NCBI GenBank assembly: GCA_900478215.1
Contig: LS483478.1
Span: 2,542,001 to 2,606,000 of the forward strand
Source of the DNA: Salmonella enterica subsp. houtenae serovar Houten
Lineage (GTDB): Bacteria; Pseudomonadota; Gammaproteobacteria; Enterobacterales; Enterobacteriaceae
Length of the DNA: 64,000 nucleotides
Direction: 5' to 3'
This document shows positions 26,717-36,491 of the stretch, in pieces; within the stretch, counting starts at the first letter, position 1, and every line of letters starts with the position of its first letter. The position numbers and the translations under genes are program-made. The notes below the pieces were generated by a model, which saw only the letters and a program-made list of their open reading frames with translations, was not told the DNA's origin and did no database searches.

Positions 26717-28651
26717 GCCTGTCTCCTCAGCAGGCGGGCTTTTTTTGCCCGCTCGCTTACGCGGCGCGCTCTTTTTCTTTTCTCCGCCGCCTGGCGCTAC
26801 AATCCCTCTGAAACGCTTCACCGGCGTGCGCTTAGCCTGATCGATCAACTGATACAACGTGCCGACCAACGGTTGCATAAAATCCTGGTAACGGCACTGC
26901 TTTTCGCTGATTTGCGTCAAAACAGACTCCCAGTGCGCAGTCATATCTGGACGGGCCGCCATTTCCGGCAGCGAATGTATTAACGCTTTTCCAGCATCGG
27001 TAGAATGAATGTAACGCCCTTTTTTGGTCAGAAAGCTACGTTTGAACAGCAGTTCGATAATCCCGGCGCGCGTGGCTTCCGTCCCCAGCCCATCGGTCGC
27101 GCGCAGGATCTTTTTCAGATCTTTATCCTGCACGAAGCGGGCAATTCCGGTCATCGCGGAAAGCAATGTCGCATCGGTAAAATGACGCGGCGGCTGGGTT
27201 TGGCGTTCGACCACTTCCCCCTTTTCACACAGCAGCTCATCACCTTTCGCGACAACCGGTAACGGCGTACCGTCGTTTTCCTCGTCGCGCTCTTTACTGC
27301 CCAGTAACGTCCGCCAACCGGCCTCCGCCAGAAAACGCGCTTTGGCGACAAATTTCCCTTTGGCGATTTCCAGTTCAATAACGCATTTACGAAACACCGC
27401 GTCCGCGCAGAACTGCATCAGATACTGACGTGCAATCAGGGTGTAAACTTTCGCTTCGTTTTCCGTCAAATGGACAGAAGAACTGCGCGCCGTCGGGATA
27501 ATCGCGTGGTGCGCATCCACTTTTTTGTCATCCCAGCAGCGATTGCGCGTATCAGGATTAACCACAGGCTGCGGCAGTAAATCAGGAGCGTGGACGCTAA
27601 TCGCGTCCATTACCGCGTGACGTCCGGCAAAGTGTTCTTCCGGCAGATAACGGCAGTCGGAACGCGGATAGGTAATCAGTTTGTGGGTTTCATATAGCTT
27701 CTGACAAATATCAAGCACGTTTTGCGCGCTCAGGCCAAAGCGTTTGGCCGCTTCAATCTGTAGCGTCGAGAGCGAAAACGGCAGCGGCGCGGATTCTGAT
27801 TCCCGTTTATCATTATAACTGGTTACCCGCGCGGGCTGACCGTTGATTCGGTTCACCACATGCTCCGCCAGCGGACGATGCAGCAAACGCCCCTCTTCAT
27901 CCTGATAAGGTTCGCACGCCTCGCTCGGCTGCCAAATAGCGGTAAAACGCTCGTCGGCAGGCGTAACGATGTGCGCCTTCACTTCAAAGAAGTCTTTGGC
28001 GACGAAGTTCTCAATCTCTTCATCTCGCCGCACCACCAGCCCCAGTACCGGCGTCTGCACGCGTCCCACGGATAACACGCCCTGATAGCCCGCATTACGG
28101 CCCAGGATCGTGTAAGCGCGGGTCATATTAATGCCATACAGCCAGTCCGCCCGCGCTCGCGCCAGCGCGGAGACGCACAGCGGCACGAAGTCGCTGTTCG
28201 CTCGCAGCCTTTCAATAGCACGCTCAACCGCCTGCGGGTTAAGGTCGTTTATTAGACAACGCTGCACCCTCTGACGCTTTTCGGCAGAAAGCTGGAGATA
28301 ATCCAGCACTTCATCAACCAGAAGCTGCCCTTCGCGATCCGGGTCGCCAGCGTGAATAATTTCACCGGCTTGATGCAAAAAGCGCTTAATCACATTGAGC
28401 TGTTTGGTGACAGAAGGACGAGGCTGAAGCTGCCATTTTTCCGGCACGATAGGCAGGTCAGCCAAATTCCAGCGCGCATAACGGCTGTCATACGCATCGG
28501 GCTGCGCCTGTTCCAGCAAATGACCAATACACCAGGTGACGACTTGCCCGTTTCCGCATTCAATAAAACCGTCGCCTTTACGGTGCGGCTTTGGCAGCAC
28601 ATCCGCAATGGCGCGCCCCAGACTCGGTTTTTCGGCAATAAACAACCGCAT
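26702..28651 (-). CDS. topB: DNA topoisomerase III
   Basis: 649 residues, a type IA topoisomerase that decatenates replication intermediates together with RecQ. The Toprim start MRLFIAEKPSLGRAIADVL, the DPDREGQLLVDE metal site and the active-site Tyr in LITYPRSDCRYLP are present. The basic tail (KKKSAPRKRAGKKSP) is usual. ATG 28651 is the conserved start; codons upstream to 28708 run into selD and are rejected. It lies 4 bases downstream of selD. Confidence 0.96.
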   Translation of the reverse strand: MRLFIAEKPSLGRAIADVLPKPHRKGDGFIECGNGQVVTWCIGHLLEQAQPDAYDSRYARWNLADLPIVPEKWQLQPRPSVTKQLNVIKRFLHQAGEIIHAGDPDREGQLLVDEVLDYLQLSAEKRQRVQRCLINDLNPQAVERAIERLRANSDFVPLCVSALARARADWLYGINMTRAYTILGRNAGYQGVLSVGRVQTPVLGLVVRRDEEIENFVAKDFFEVKAHIVTPADERFTAIWQPSEACEPYQDEEGRLLHRPLAEHVVNRINGQPARVTSYNDKRESESAPLPFSLSTLQIEAAKRFGLSAQNVLDICQKLYETHKLITYPRSDCRYLPEEHFAGRHAVMDAISVHAPDLLPQPVVNPDTRNRCWDDKKVDAHHAIIPTARSSSVHLTENEAKVYTLIARQYLMQFCADAVFRKCVIELEIAKGKFVAKARFLAEAGWRTLLGSKERDEENDGTPLPVVAKGDELLCEKGEVVERQTQPPRHFTDATLLSAMTGIARFVQDKDLKKILRATDGLGTEATRAGIIELLFKRSFLTKKGRYIHSTDAGKALIHSLPEMAARPDMTAHWESVLTQISEKQCRYQDFMQPLVGTLYQLIDQAKRTPVKRFRGIVAPGGGEKKKSAPRKRAGKKSPPAEETGRQAE

Positions 28652-28655
28652 CAGG

Positions 28656-29699
28656 TTAACGAATCTCGACCATAGCACGACCGCCGCGGGCGTCGACCAG
28701 CTCGCCAATCGCAGTCAGATCGATACCAAACTCCGCCGCGGTGGCCTTAACGTCGTCTTCAGCGTCCGGCGTTACCGCCAGCAGCAAACCGCCTGACGTT
28801 TGCGGATCGCACAGCAGGCTACGCACTTCCCACGGCATGTCGCCCATCAGATGACCGTAGCTGGCGAAGTTGCGCTCTGTGCCGCCCGGTACGGCGCCCA
28901 GAGCAATATACGCTTCCACGCCCGGCAGTTTAGGGATATCCTGATAGCGAAGCAGCGCCTGCACCCCTGCGCCCTGACACATCTCGCTCAGGTGACCCAG
29001 CAGACCAAACCCCGTGACGTCAGTCATCGCTTTTACGCCGTCGATATTGGCAAACGCCGCGCCAGCACTGTTCATTCGACACATAACTTCCGTCGCCAGC
29101 CCCTGATGTTCAGGTTTGAGCAGCGATTTTTTCTCGGCGGTGGTCAACACGCCGATCCCCAACGGTTTGGTCAGGAAGAGCTTGCATCCGGCCTGGGCGG
29201 TACTGTTTTTCTTCACCCGTTCGGTCGGCACCACGCCAGTGACCGCAAGACCAAAGATCGGCTCCGGGGCGTCAATAGAGTGCCCGCCCGCCAGCGCGAT
29301 ACCGGCCTGACGGCAGGCAAAACGTCCTCCCTCGGTCACTTCACGCGCAATATCGGGCGACAGGATATTAATCGGCCAGCCAAGGATCGCGATCGCCATA
29401 ATCGGTTTGCCGCCCATCGCAAAAATATCGCTGATGGCGTTTGTTGCCGCAATGCGGCCAAAATCAAACGGGTTGTCGACTATCGGCATAAAGAAGTCAG
29501 TGGTGCTGATAATACTGGTGCCATTACCCAGATCGTAAACCGCCGCATCATCGCGGGTTTCATTACCCACCAGCAGATTCGGGTCGACGAACTTCGCCTG
29601 CTCGCTATGCAGGATAGTCTCCAGCACTTTGGGGGAAATTTTACAACCGCAACCAGCGCCGTGGCTGTATTGCGTTAAACGAATGGCTTGCTCGCTCAT
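28656..29699 (-). CDS. selD: Selenophosphate synthetase (selenide, water dikinase)
   Basis: 347 residues. It makes selenophosphate from selenide and ATP for selenocysteine and selenouridine synthesis. The catalytic Cys17 and Lys20 are in SHGAGCGCK; the ATP-binding glycine-rich loop follows. Two Met codons lie close together (29705 and 29699); AGGAG touches the first, so the second, giving 347 residues as in E. coli, is preferred. topB follows 4 bases later. Confidence 0.96.
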   Translation of the reverse strand: MSEQAIRLTQYSHGAGCGCKISPKVLETILHSEQAKFVDPNLLVGNETRDDAAVYDLGNGTSIISTTDFFMPIVDNPFDFGRIAATNAISDIFAMGGKPIMAIAILGWPINILSPDIAREVTEGGRFACRQAGIALAGGHSIDAPEPIFGLAVTGVVPTERVKKNSTAQAGCKLFLTKPLGIGVLTTAEKKSLLKPEHQGLATEVMCRMNSAGAAFANIDGVKAMTDVTGFGLLGHLSEMCQGAGVQALLRYQDIPKLPGVEAYIALGAVPGGTERNFASYGHLMGDMPWEVRSLLCDPQTSGGLLLAVTPDAEDDVKATAAEFGIDLTAIGELVDARGGRAMVEIR

Positions 29700-29816
29700 G
29701 GACATCTCCTGTCATTGCATTCGCGCTATGGTAGCGCTCATTCCCTGATGTGGTAAGTATCACTGTCTGAATTACCGCGCCTTTGCTCAGAATCCAGACA
29801 GTTTTATCCCTCAGCG

Positions 29817-30368
29817 TCAGAAATAACGCACAAACGGCGTGGGGTCGGGGGTACTGATCGTCGTTGACGCTTTGAGTTGCGGCGTGCCGAGATAGAGAAA
29901 ACCAACAATTTTATCCTGGGGGCGGCATTCAAAGGCTTCCCGCACGACAGAACTCTCAGTTAACGCGCCGCTACGCCAGATACCATTAAACCCTTGCGCA
30001 ATCGCCGCCATTTGCATCGCCATCACCGCGCATCCGGCAGACATCTCCTGTTCCCACACGGGAACCTTATGGTTTTCTTCGCATTTCGCCACCACGGTAA
30101 TGATCAGCGGCGCGCGAAACGGCGCATTACGCGCTTTTTCGATCGCTTTCTCATCGCCCCCGGCAGCGACAGCGCCTTGTTCAAGCACGGCGCTGAAGCG
30201 GTCGCGCCCCTCTCCTTCAATCACAAAAAAACGCCACGGCTGTAGAGATTTATGATCGGGAACACGCATTCCCGCTCGCAGAATGTTCTGTAATTGCTCT
30301 CCGACAGGCGCCGGTTCTGCGAGACGAGAGGCGCTACGACGGTTGACCAGCAGTTCTAGTGCATCCAT
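29817..30368 (-). CDS. ydjA: Nitroreductase-family oxidoreductase YdjA
   Basis: 183 residues, a minimal FMN-dependent nitroreductase fold. RRSASRLAEPAP is the N-terminal FMN phosphate site, and SLQPWRFFVIEG and NGIWRSGALTES form the rest of the pocket. The natural substrate is unknown. It diverges from sppA and lies about 110 bases downstream of the selD start on the same strand. Confidence 0.94.
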   Translation of the reverse strand: MDALELLVNRRSASRLAEPAPVGEQLQNILRAGMRVPDHKSLQPWRFFVIEGEGRDRFSAVLEQGAVAAGGDEKAIEKARNAPFRAPLIITVVAKCEENHKVPVWEQEMSAGCAVMAMQMAAIAQGFNGIWRSGALTESSVVREAFECRPQDKIVGFLYLGTPQLKASTTISTPDPTPFVRYF

Positions 30369-30541
30369 TTGATTAACTCCAGCAATGATATTTATTCACA
30401 AAATTAACACGGGAGCGGATTTTGTTACAGCACAGGCAGTGATTCCTGCTGACAACTGCCTGATGGGTCATTACGATAGCCACATCTTAATGCTTTATCC
30501 TCATCGAGGTATAAGCGTTGTTACTCAGATAGGGAGAATAC

Positions 30542-32398
30542 ATGCGAACCCTGTGGCGATTTATTGCCGGATTTTTTAAATGGACGTGGCGAGTGTTGAA
30601 CTTCGTCCGTGAAATGGTACTCAACCTGTTCTTTATTTTTCTGGTCCTGGTGGGCGTTGGGATCTGGATGCAGATCGGTAACGGCAGCAACAGTGAACAA
30701 ACGGCGCGCGGCGCTCTGCTGCTGGATATTTCCGGCGTCATTGTGGATAAACCGTCCACCAATCATCGTCTGGGCGCGCTGGGTCGCCAGTTGTTTGGCG
30801 CCAGTTCCGACCGTCTGCAGGAAAACTCCCTGTTTGACATCGTCAATGCTATTCGTCAGGCGAAAGATGACCGTAACATCACCGGCATCGTTCTGGATTT
30901 AAAAAACTTCACTGGCGCCGATCAGCCGTCAATGCGCTATATCGGTAAAGCGCTGCGCGAATTCCGCGACAGCGGCAAACCAGTTTTTGCCGTGGGCGAA
31001 AACTACAGCCAGGGCCAGTATTATCTCGCCAGTTTCGCCAATAAAATCTGGCTCTCCCCACAGGGGCAGGTTGATCTTCACGGCTTCGCCACTAATGGCC
31101 TGTACTACAAAACACTGCTGGATAAACTGAAAGTCTCTACCCACGTTTTCCGGGTCGGCACCTATAAATCCGCCGTCGAGCCGTTTATCCGCGACGATAT
31201 GTCGCCCGCCGCCCGCGAGGCCGACAGCCGCTGGATAGGCGAATTGTGGCAGAATTACCTGCATACCGTCTCCGCCAATCGCCAGATTTCGCCGCAACAA
31301 CTCTTCCCCGGCGCGCAGGCTATTATCGACGGGTTAACAAATGCAGGAGGCGACACCGCCAAATATGCGCTCAATCATAAACTGGTGGACGCCCTCGCCT
31401 CCAGCGCAGACGTTGAAAAAGCGTTGACGAAGCAATTTGGCTGGAGCAAAACCGAAAATAACTACCGGGCGATCAGCTATTACGATTATTCGCTGAAAAA
31501 ACCCGCAGATAGCGGCGGTACTATTGCGGTGATTTTCGCTAACGGCGCGATTATGGATGGCGAAGAGACGCCGGGGAATGTCGGCGGCGACACTATGGCA
31601 TCACAGATCCGCGACGCACGCCTCGATCATAAAGTGAAAGCGATTGTGCTGCGCGTCAATAGCCCAGGCGGTAGCGTTAACGCCTCCGAAGTTATTCGCG
31701 CCGAATTAGCGGCGGCAAAAGCGGCCGGTAAACCGGTAGTGGTCTCAATGGGCGGCATGGCGGCCTCCGGCGGTTACTGGATCTCTACGCCGGCAAACTA
31801 TATCGTGGCCAGTCCCAGCACGTTGACGGGATCAATTGGTATCTTCGGCGTCATCAATACGGTAGAAAACAGTTTGTCGTCGATTGGCGTACATAGCGAT
31901 GGCGTATCCACCTCGCCGCTGGCGGAGATTTCGATGACCAAAGCGCTGTCGCCGGAAGTGCAGCAGATGATGCAGCTCAGTATTGAGTACGGTTACAAAC
32001 GCTTTATTACGCTGGTGGCAGAAGCGCGTAAACGTACGCCGGAACAAATTGATAAAATCGCTCAGGGTCACGTCTGGACCGGAGAGGATGCGAAAGCCAA
32101 TGGTCTGGTAGACAGTCTCGGTGACTTTGACGACGCTGTCGCCAAAGCAGCGGAACTGGCGAAACTAAAACAGTGGCACCTTGATTATTATCAGGACGAA
32201 CCAACGGTCCTTGATATGGTAATGGACAGTATGAGCGGATCTGTCCGCGCCATGTTGCCGGAGGCTATTCAGGCGATGTTCCCGGCGCCGCTCGTTTCTG
32301 CCGCCAACACGGTGAAAGCCGAGGGGGATAAACTGGCGGCATTTAACGATCCACAAAACCGTTATGCGTTCTGTTTAACGTGCGCGAACGTTCGCTAA
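30542..32398 (+). CDS. sppA: Signal peptide peptidase A (protease IV)
   Basis: 618 residues, inner-membrane Ser-Lys protease that degrades cleaved signal peptides. One N-terminal membrane anchor (about residues 26-44) precedes tandem ClpP-like domains. General base Lys209 is in RVGTYKSAVEP and the nucleophile Ser (about 409) in MGGMAASGGYW. The start follows AGGGAGAATAC. A REP-like hairpin separates it from ansA. Confidence 0.96.
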   Translation: MRTLWRFIAGFFKWTWRVLNFVREMVLNLFFIFLVLVGVGIWMQIGNGSNSEQTARGALLLDISGVIVDKPSTNHRLGALGRQLFGASSDRLQENSLFDIVNAIRQAKDDRNITGIVLDLKNFTGADQPSMRYIGKALREFRDSGKPVFAVGENYSQGQYYLASFANKIWLSPQGQVDLHGFATNGLYYKTLLDKLKVSTHVFRVGTYKSAVEPFIRDDMSPAAREADSRWIGELWQNYLHTVSANRQISPQQLFPGAQAIIDGLTNAGGDTAKYALNHKLVDALASSADVEKALTKQFGWSKTENNYRAISYYDYSLKKPADSGGTIAVIFANGAIMDGEETPGNVGGDTMASQIRDARLDHKVKAIVLRVNSPGGSVNASEVIRAELAAAKAAGKPVVVSMGGMAASGGYWISTPANYIVASPSTLTGSIGIFGVINTVENSLSSIGVHSDGVSTSPLAEISMTKALSPEVQQMMQLSIEYGYKRFITLVAEARKRTPEQIDKIAQGHVWTGEDAKANGLVDSLGDFDDAVAKAAELAKLKQWHLDYYQDEPTVLDMVMDSMSGSVRAMLPEAIQAMFPAPLVSAANTVKAEGDKLAAFNDPQNRYAFCLTCANVR

Positions 32399-32415
32399 TG
32401 CTTCCTCAATAGCCA

Positions 32416-32452
32416 TGCCGGATGGCGGCGTACACTGATAGCCGCCATCCGA
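32416..32452. repeat. REP-like hairpin between sppA and ansA
   Basis: CGGATGGCGGC at 32419 pairs with GCCGCCATCCG at 32441-32451 around an 11-base loop, with a REP-type head. It probably forms the sppA mRNA end. Confidence 0.75.
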
Positions 32453-32493
32453 TAATCATTAATACGTTCTTCGCAACAAGACTGAGCATTATT

Positions 32494-33510
32494 ATGCAAA
32501 AGAAAACAATTTACGTTGCCTATACCGGCGGTACTATCGGTATGCAGCGCTCAGAGCAGGGATATATCCCGGTGTCCGGGCACCTTCAGCGTCAGTTGGC
32601 GCTGATGCCGGAGTTCCACCGCCCTGAGATGCCGGACTTTACCATCCATGAATATGCCCCGCTGATGGATTCATCAGATATGACGCCGGAAGACTGGCAG
32701 CATATCGCTGAAGACATCAAAGCGCACTACGACGAGTATGACGGCTTTGTGATTCTGCACGGCACCGATACGATGGCGTTTACCGCATCGGCGCTCTCTT
32801 TCATGCTGGAAAATCTGGGTAAACCGGTTATTGTGACAGGGTCACAAATTCCGCTGGCCGAGTTGCGCTCCGACGGGCAAATTAATTTGCTGAATGCGCT
32901 TTATGTCGCCGCCAACTACCCTATTAATGAAGTCGCGCTGTTTTTTAATAATCGTCTGTTCCGCGGCAATCGCACGACCAAAGCACATGCGGATGGTTTT
33001 GACGCGTTTGCCTCTCCTAATCTGCCACCCTTGCTGGAAGCGGGAATTCACATTCGCCGTTTAAATACGCCTCCCGCGCCCCATGGTTCTGGTGAATTAA
33101 TCGTTCACCCTATTACGCCGCAGCCGATAGGCGTAGTGACTATTTATCCGGGGATTTCCGCTGAGGTAGTACGCAACTTTCTGCGTCAGCCGGTAAAAGC
33201 GCTGATTCTGCGCTCTTATGGGGTAGGCAACGCGCCGCAAAATAAAGCGTTTTTACAGGAGCTGAAAGAGGCCAGTTCGCGCGGCATCGTGGTGGTTAAC
33301 CTGACGCAATGCATGTCAGGGCGAGTCAATATGGGCGGGTACGCTACCGGCAATGCGCTGGCGCACGCTGGCGTGATTGGCGGTGCCGATATGACCGTCG
33401 AAGCCACTTTAACCAAGCTGCATTATTTGTTAAGCCAGGGTCTGGACACTCAGGCGATTCGTAGCGCGATGGCGCAAAACTTGCGTGGTGAATTGACGCC
33501 GGATGATTAA
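32494..33510 (+). CDS. ansA: L-asparaginase I (cytosolic)
   Basis: 338 residues, low-affinity cytoplasmic asparaginase. The two catalytic threonine regions are YTGGTIGMQ at 10-18 and HGTDTMAF near 89-96; VTGSQIPL and GGYATGNALAHAGVI complete the fold. ATG 32494 gives the conserved MQKKTIYV; an in-frame codon at 32422 lies inside the upstream hairpin. pncA follows 26 bases later, probably cotranscribed. Confidence 0.96.
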   Translation: MQKKTIYVAYTGGTIGMQRSEQGYIPVSGHLQRQLALMPEFHRPEMPDFTIHEYAPLMDSSDMTPEDWQHIAEDIKAHYDEYDGFVILHGTDTMAFTASALSFMLENLGKPVIVTGSQIPLAELRSDGQINLLNALYVAANYPINEVALFFNNRLFRGNRTTKAHADGFDAFASPNLPPLLEAGIHIRRLNTPPAPHGSGELIVHPITPQPIGVVTIYPGISAEVVRNFLRQPVKALILRSYGVGNAPQNKAFLQELKEASSRGIVVVNLTQCMSGRVNMGGYATGNALAHAGVIGGADMTVEATLTKLHYLLSQGLDTQAIRSAMAQNLRGELTPDD

Positions 33511-33536
33511 AAAATCCCGACGACAAGGAGAAGATA

Positions 33537-34193
33537 ATGACAAACCGGGCCTTATTACTGGTCGACTTGCAAAATGACTTTTGCGCCGGCGGCGCGCTGG
33601 CTGTAGCGGAAGGCGACAGCACCATCGACATCGCCAACGCTCTTATTGACTGGTGCCAGCCCCGGCTGATTCCGGTGCTTGCCAGCCAGGACTGGCATCC
33701 CGCGAAGCATGGCAGTTTCGCCAGTCAGCATCAGGCGGAACCCTATAGTCAGGGAGAGCTGGACGGTCTGCCGCAAACGCTCTGGCCGGATCACTGCGTT
33801 CAACATACCGACGGCGCTGCGTTACATCCCCTGCTTAACCAACATGCGATTGAGGCCAGCATTTATAAGGGTGAAAACCCGCTGATTGACAGCTACAGCG
33901 CGTTTTTTGACAACGAACATCGGCAGAAAACCACCCTTGATGCCTGGCTTCGCGAGCATGACGTTACCGAGCTTATCGTGATGGGGTTGGCAACCGATTA
34001 CTGCGTAAAATTTACGGTGCTGGATGCGTTACAGTTGGGCTATGCCGTTAACGTTATCACCGATGGCTGTCGCGGCGTGAATATTCACCCGCAGGATAGC
34101 GCACACGCGTTTATGGAGATGGCGGCGGCAGGCGCGACGCTGTATACGCTGGCAGACTGGGAAGAGACGCAGGGCCAGGCTGTCGCCAGATAG
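33537..34193 (+). CDS. pncA: Nicotinamidase PncA
   Basis: 218 residues of the isochorismatase-like hydrolases; converts nicotinamide to nicotinate for NAD salvage and also activates pyrazinamide. The catalytic triad Asp10, Lys111, Cys156 is intact (LVDLQNDF, IYKGENP, LATDYCVKF). Metal ligands include Asp52 and His54 in ASQDWHP. A Shine-Dalgarno AAGGAG lies 7 bases upstream. It forms a short operon with ansA. Confidence 0.95.
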   Translation: MTNRALLLVDLQNDFCAGGALAVAEGDSTIDIANALIDWCQPRLIPVLASQDWHPAKHGSFASQHQAEPYSQGELDGLPQTLWPDHCVQHTDGAALHPLLNQHAIEASIYKGENPLIDSYSAFFDNEHRQKTTLDAWLREHDVTELIVMGLATDYCVKFTVLDALQLGYAVNVITDGCRGVNIHPQDSAHAFMEMAAAGATLYTLADWEETQGQAVAR

Positions 34194-34244
34194 CGAAGCA
34201 GGTAGCGTATCCGGTCAATACATCACGCAACGATGAGACTATTG

Positions 34245-34341
34245 TGTAGATTGCCGGGGCCGGATACACCGTATTAGCATTATTACCAAACAAAACTCTA
34301 CGCAGGCCTGAGAACGTCTACGCCTTATCCGGCCTACGGAA
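34245..34341. repeat. BIME/REP cluster between pncA and yeaC
   Basis: A REP head (GCCGGGGCCGGATAC, about 34252) and a REP tail (GTCTACGCCTTATCCGGCCTACG, about 34315-34338) sit about 60 bases apart in the 155-base gap between convergent genes. Confidence 0.65.
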
Positions 34342-34348
34342 TTGCCTC

Positions 34349-34627
34349 TTACTGCATTTTCAATGTCGCAATCGGCTTTGACGTAATACCGAAATCCGCT
34401 TTGAGCTGCTGCTTGCTTTTCATCACCATCTGACCGTGAGTATCGATCGTCATATGTTGCGCTTCGGTATTGTGCCGCGCCTGCCATAGCATCACCAGTT
34501 GCAAGCTGTTTTCTTTCTGTTCCGGCGTCAACGCCACGCCATCCGGCCATTTACCCAGCTCAACGGCGGTGGATAAACGTTGATACACTTCCGGCGTCAT
34601 GCTGTTAATGATCTCATCAAGATTCAT
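34349..34627 (-). CDS. yeaC: YeaC, DUF1315 family protein
   Basis: 92 residues, small cytosolic protein of the YeaC/DUF1315 family. The conserved N-terminal block MTPEVYQRLSTAVELGKWPDGVALTPEQ and the LVMLWQARHN helix are clear. It follows msrB with a 41-base gap and is probably transcribed with it. No function is established. Confidence 0.92.
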   Translation of the reverse strand: MNLDEIINSMTPEVYQRLSTAVELGKWPDGVALTPEQKENSLQLVMLWQARHNTEAQHMTIDTHGQMVMKSKQQLKADFGITSKPIATLKMQ

Positions 34628-34668
34628 GATGTATCCGCTCCTGTGGAATAATTTGCTGAATCGTTTTT

Positions 34669-35082
34669 TCAGCCTTTCAATTGATCGCCGTTTTTCTCGT
34701 CAGAAAAAGCCAGCGAGGCCGAGTTAACGCAATAGCGTTCGCCGGTCGGCTGCGGACCATCCGGGAAAACGTGACCGAGATGCGCATCGCAGTTTCCGCA
34801 ACGAATTTCGACACGCTGCATTCCATGAGAAAAATCGTCTATGTAACGAATCGCCTCTTCGCTGACAGGCTCGTAAAAGCTGGGCCAGCCGCAGCCTGAA
34901 TCGTATTTGGTGTGGGAGTGAAAAAGCGGCGTATCACAGACCAGGCAGTGATAAACCCCATCGCGTTTATTATGTAGTAGGCGTCCAGTAAATGGCGGTT
35001 CTGTGCCACGATCCTGCGTCACATAGAATTGCATTTCGGACAATTTTTTCTTGAGTTCTTCTGCTGAAGGTTGGTTAGCCAT
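34669..35082 (-). CDS. msrB: Peptide methionine-R-sulfoxide reductase MsrB
   Basis: 137 residues, reduces methionine-(R)-sulfoxide in proteins with thioredoxin. The structural zinc is held by Cys46/Cys49 (CLVC) and the CGNC pair; the catalytic Cys is in GERYCVNSASL near 119. GCGWPSFYEPV is the substrate pocket. MANQPSAEE at 35082 is the family start; an in-frame GTG at 35112 is possible but not conserved. It diverges from gapA. Confidence 0.95.
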   Translation of the reverse strand: MANQPSAEELKKKLSEMQFYVTQDRGTEPPFTGRLLHNKRDGVYHCLVCDTPLFHSHTKYDSGCGWPSFYEPVSEEAIRYIDDFSHGMQRVEIRCGNCDAHLGHVFPDGPQPTGERYCVNSASLAFSDEKNGDQLKG

Positions 35083-35423
35083 TTGCTCACATCTCACTTT
35101 AAACGTGCTCACATTGCCTGACCGATTCTAACAAAACATTAACACCTCAGTACCAACTTTTGTTCTAAACTTGATCATTGCGAAATGGCGGCTTACGAAT
35201 CGTGACTGATGTCACATTATTATCTCGGTTGCCCTTTAAAATTCGGGGCGGCGCCCCCATGTGGTTTCAAGCCGAAAGGAAGAGTGAGGCGAATCAGCCG
35301 CGCAAAGGTTGTGCTGAGGATTGATTTGTCGCAATGATTGACACGATTCCGCTTGACGCTGCGTAAGGTTTTTGTAATTTTACAGGCAACCTTTTATTCA
35401 CTAACAAATAGCTGGTGGAATAT
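35083..35423 (+). promoter_or_regulatory. msrB-gapA divergent region with gapA main promoter
   Basis: 341 bases without a gene. TTGACG (35353-35358), a 16-base spacer and TAATTT (35375-35380) form the promoter known as the chief gapA promoter in E. coli, with the start near 35387 and a 37-base leader. Additional gapA promoters and CRP/Cra control are known in E. coli and probably lie upstream, but were not resolved. Confidence 0.7.
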
Positions 35424-36419
35424 ATGACTATCAAAGTAGGTATCAACGGTTTTGGCCGTATCGGTCGCATTGTTTTCCGTGCTGCTCAGAAACGTTCTGA
35501 CATCGAGATCGTTGCAATCAACGACCTGTTAGACGCAGAGTACATGGCATACATGCTGAAATATGACTCCACTCACGGCCGTTTCGACGGTACTGTTGAA
35601 GTGAAAGACGGTCATCTGATCGTTAACGGTAAAAAAATCCGTGTTACCGCTGAACGCGATCCGGCTAACCTGAAATGGGACGAAGTTGGTGTTGACGTAG
35701 TGGCTGAAGCTACCGGTATCTTCCTGACTGACGAAACCGCGCGTAAACACATCATCGCTGGCGCGAAAAAAGTGGTTCTGACGGGTCCGTCTAAAGACAA
35801 CACCCCAATGTTTGTTAAAGGCGCTAACTTTGACAAATACGAAGGCCAGGACATCGTTTCCAACGCTTCCTGCACCACCAACTGCCTGGCGCCGCTGGCT
35901 AAAGTTATCAACGACAACTTCGGCATCATCGAAGGTCTGATGACCACTGTTCACGCGACTACCGCAACCCAGAAAACCGTTGACGGTCCGTCTCACAAAG
36001 ACTGGCGCGGCGGCCGCGGCGCATCTCAGAACATCATCCCGTCCTCTACTGGCGCGGCTAAAGCGGTAGGTAAAGTACTGCCGGAACTGAATGGCAAACT
36101 GACTGGTATGGCGTTCCGCGTTCCGACGCCGAACGTATCCGTTGTTGACCTGACCGTTCGTCTGGAAAAAGCGGCAACCTACGAGCAGATCAAAGCTGCC
36201 GTTAAAGCCGCTGCCGAAGGCGAAATGAAAGGTGTTCTGGGTTACACCGAAGATGACGTAGTATCTACCGATTTCAACGGCGAAGTCTGCACCTCCGTGT
36301 TCGATGCTAAAGCAGGTATCGCACTGAATGACAACTTTGTGAAACTGGTCTCCTGGTACGACAACGAAACTGGCTACTCCAACAAAGTACTGGACCTGAT
36401 TGCCCATATCTCCAAATAA
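35424..36419 (+). CDS. gapA: Glyceraldehyde-3-phosphate dehydrogenase A
   Basis: 331 residues, the main glycolytic GAPDH. NAD-binding INGFGRIGR is at residues 7-15, catalytic Cys150 in SNASCTTNC, and His about 177 in TTVHATT. Codon use is strongly biased, with GGT, CGT and AAA preferred over neighbours, as expected for one of the most abundant proteins. ATG 35424 gives MTIKVGINGF; a codon 9 bases earlier is in frame but not used in the family. A strong terminator follows. Confidence 0.98.
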   Translation: MTIKVGINGFGRIGRIVFRAAQKRSDIEIVAINDLLDAEYMAYMLKYDSTHGRFDGTVEVKDGHLIVNGKKIRVTAERDPANLKWDEVGVDVVAEATGIFLTDETARKHIIAGAKKVVLTGPSKDNTPMFVKGANFDKYEGQDIVSNASCTTNCLAPLAKVINDNFGIIEGLMTTVHATTATQKTVDGPSHKDWRGGRGASQNIIPSSTGAAKAVGKVLPELNGKLTGMAFRVPTPNVSVVDLTVRLEKAATYEQIKAAVKAAAEGEMKGVLGYTEDDVVSTDFNGEVCTSVFDAKAGIALNDNFVKLVSWYDNETGYSNKVLDLIAHISK

Positions 36420-36443
36420 GTTGAGATGAAACAGTCATTGGTA

Positions 36444-36470
36444 AGAGCGACTCCGGTCGCTCTTTTTTTT
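36444..36470 (+). terminator. Rho-independent terminator of gapA
   Basis: Stem AGAGCGAC/GTCGCTCT with loop TCCG and eight following T residues; 24 bases after the gapA stop. Confidence 0.93.
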
Positions 36471-36491
36471 GTCTGAAGAAAGGATTGCGTA

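Noticed and set aside
28800..29678. Long open frame antisense to selD
   Set aside because: It mirrors a well conserved gene; no start context and residues resemble no family.
35529..36407. Long open frame antisense to gapA (292 codons)
   Set aside because: It is a shadow of the highly biased codon use of gapA; composition and lack of ribosome site argue against a gene.
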